Shown here: positions 63,870-64,000 of the stretch, piece after piece
How the letters are laid out: every line of letters begins with the position of its first letter
Numbering within the stretch: position 1 is the stretch's first letter
Assembly: GCA_029433525.1 (NCBI GenBank)
Contig: JAQTIF010000001.1
Span: 2,046,001-2,110,000, forward strand
Source of the DNA: Enterobacteriaceae bacterium ESL0689
GTDB taxonomy: Bacteria > Pseudomonadota > Gammaproteobacteria > Enterobacterales > Enterobacteriaceae
DNA length: 64,000 nt
Direction: 5' to 3'
Notes under the pieces: model-generated
What the model saw: only the letters and a program-made list of their open reading frames with translations
Database searches by the model: none
What the model was told of the DNA's origin: nothing
Made by a program: the position numbers and the translations under genes

Positions 63870-64000
63870 TCATTGATCCGGAGGTGACTGAATTTGTAGC
63901 TGACCTGAATTATCTGTAGTCACAGAGAAGCTTGTTTCGACCAAACGAATCTCTGTATTCGGGGCAATAACATCCCAGTAGAAAAAATACTGTAATCCAG
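63870..64000 (-). CDS. Tandem paralogue of the lipoprotein, C-terminal part only
   Basis: The frame enters from the window edge and reads GLQYFFYWDVIAPNTEIR, then LVETSFSVTTDNSGQLQIQ before TGA at 63870-63872. It parallels the end of the neighbouring lipoprotein (GLYYFIYWNISAPKVADH ... LVESSFSVSVDSAGQLQIH) at well over half of the positions. The two genes are in the same orientation 71 bases apart, so they are a tandem duplication. The N-terminal signal lies outside the window. Confidence 0.65.
   Translation of the reverse strand, partial: GLQYFFYWDVIAPNTEIRLVETSFSVTTDNSGQLQIQSPPDQ

Overview
The window is chromosomal DNA of a gamma-proteobacterium of the family Enterobacteriaceae. Nearly every housekeeping protein reads as a close relative of its Escherichia coli counterpart (CspC differs at about one residue, KatG keeps the E. 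coli residue numbering), and the gene order follows one segment of the E. coli K-12 map, from the ftnA/uspC side to rnd, in reverse orientation. Divergence in less conserved proteins shows it is not E. coli itself; the genus cannot be named from this window.

Layout. 1-4.4 kb: strongly AT-rich end of a tad (Flp-type pilus) locus (tadE end, tadF, a 1-kb gap with a terminator, tadG), then an orphan VirB1-type lytic transglycosylase (4.4-5.1 kb). 5.1-10.5 kb: sotB, ydcZ-mnaT, yncE with a Fur box, ansP. 10.7-12.9 kb: katG, followed by a damaged IS3-family element. 14.3-17.5 kb: ftnA, uspC, argS. 17.7-21.6 kb: yecM, an IS630-family element, a cutC remnant, and cmoAB. 21.9-24.8 kb: Rhs remnants with an intact C-terminal toxin tip and an Imm53-like immunity gene, plus a small IS903-like relic. 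24.9-40.6 kb: aspS-nudB-yebC-ruvC, ruvAB, znuBC/znuA-mepM, lpxM, pykA, zwf, purT, holE. 40.8-43.4 kb: the sRNA gene sdsR, then an IS3 copy interrupted by an IS1-family element. 43.5-64 kb: virK/ybjX-like gene, rsmF, proQ-prc-htpX, mgrB, cspC, rlmA, mntP with its manganese riboswitch, yoaE, sdaA, yoaH, yoaB, yoaA, tsaB, yeaY, rnd and two tandem small lipoprotein genes cut by the window edge.

The most striking property is erosion of an otherwise syntenic backbone. Compared with the E. coli K-12 order as I know it, these are missing from their usual places: flhDC/mot/che/flhBAE, otsBA, araFGH, torYZ, yecDEN, hexR, edd-eda, the yebG-to-exoX block, yebST/msrC, kdgR, manXYZ, nudL/pabB and fadD. Several junctions still hold readable scars: the last codons of hexR, the 3' third of cutC, and a yobF with no start codon. 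Small terminal-inverted-repeat elements of one family (about 145 bp when complete) sit at many of these junctions. Together with decayed IS elements this suggests a lineage undergoing genome reduction, perhaps host-associated. Loss of motility and of the Entner-Doudoroff route is inferred from this window only; the genes could lie elsewhere.

Functionally the retained genes cover translation (argS, aspS, cmoAB, tsaB, rlmA, rsmF, rnd), DNA repair (ruvABC, holE, yoaA), envelope maintenance (mepM, lpxM, prc, htpX, proQ), central carbon metabolism (pykA, zwf, purT, sdaA) and metal/oxidative homeostasis (znuABC, mntP, ftnA, katG, yncE). Recognisable regulatory sites are a Fur box, a Zur box, a LexA box, the mntP riboswitch and SdsR. 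I found no CRISPR array, tRNA or rRNA, and no convincing wholly undescribed system; the best candidates for follow-up are the repeat family, the Rhs toxin/immunity island and the tandem lipoproteins.
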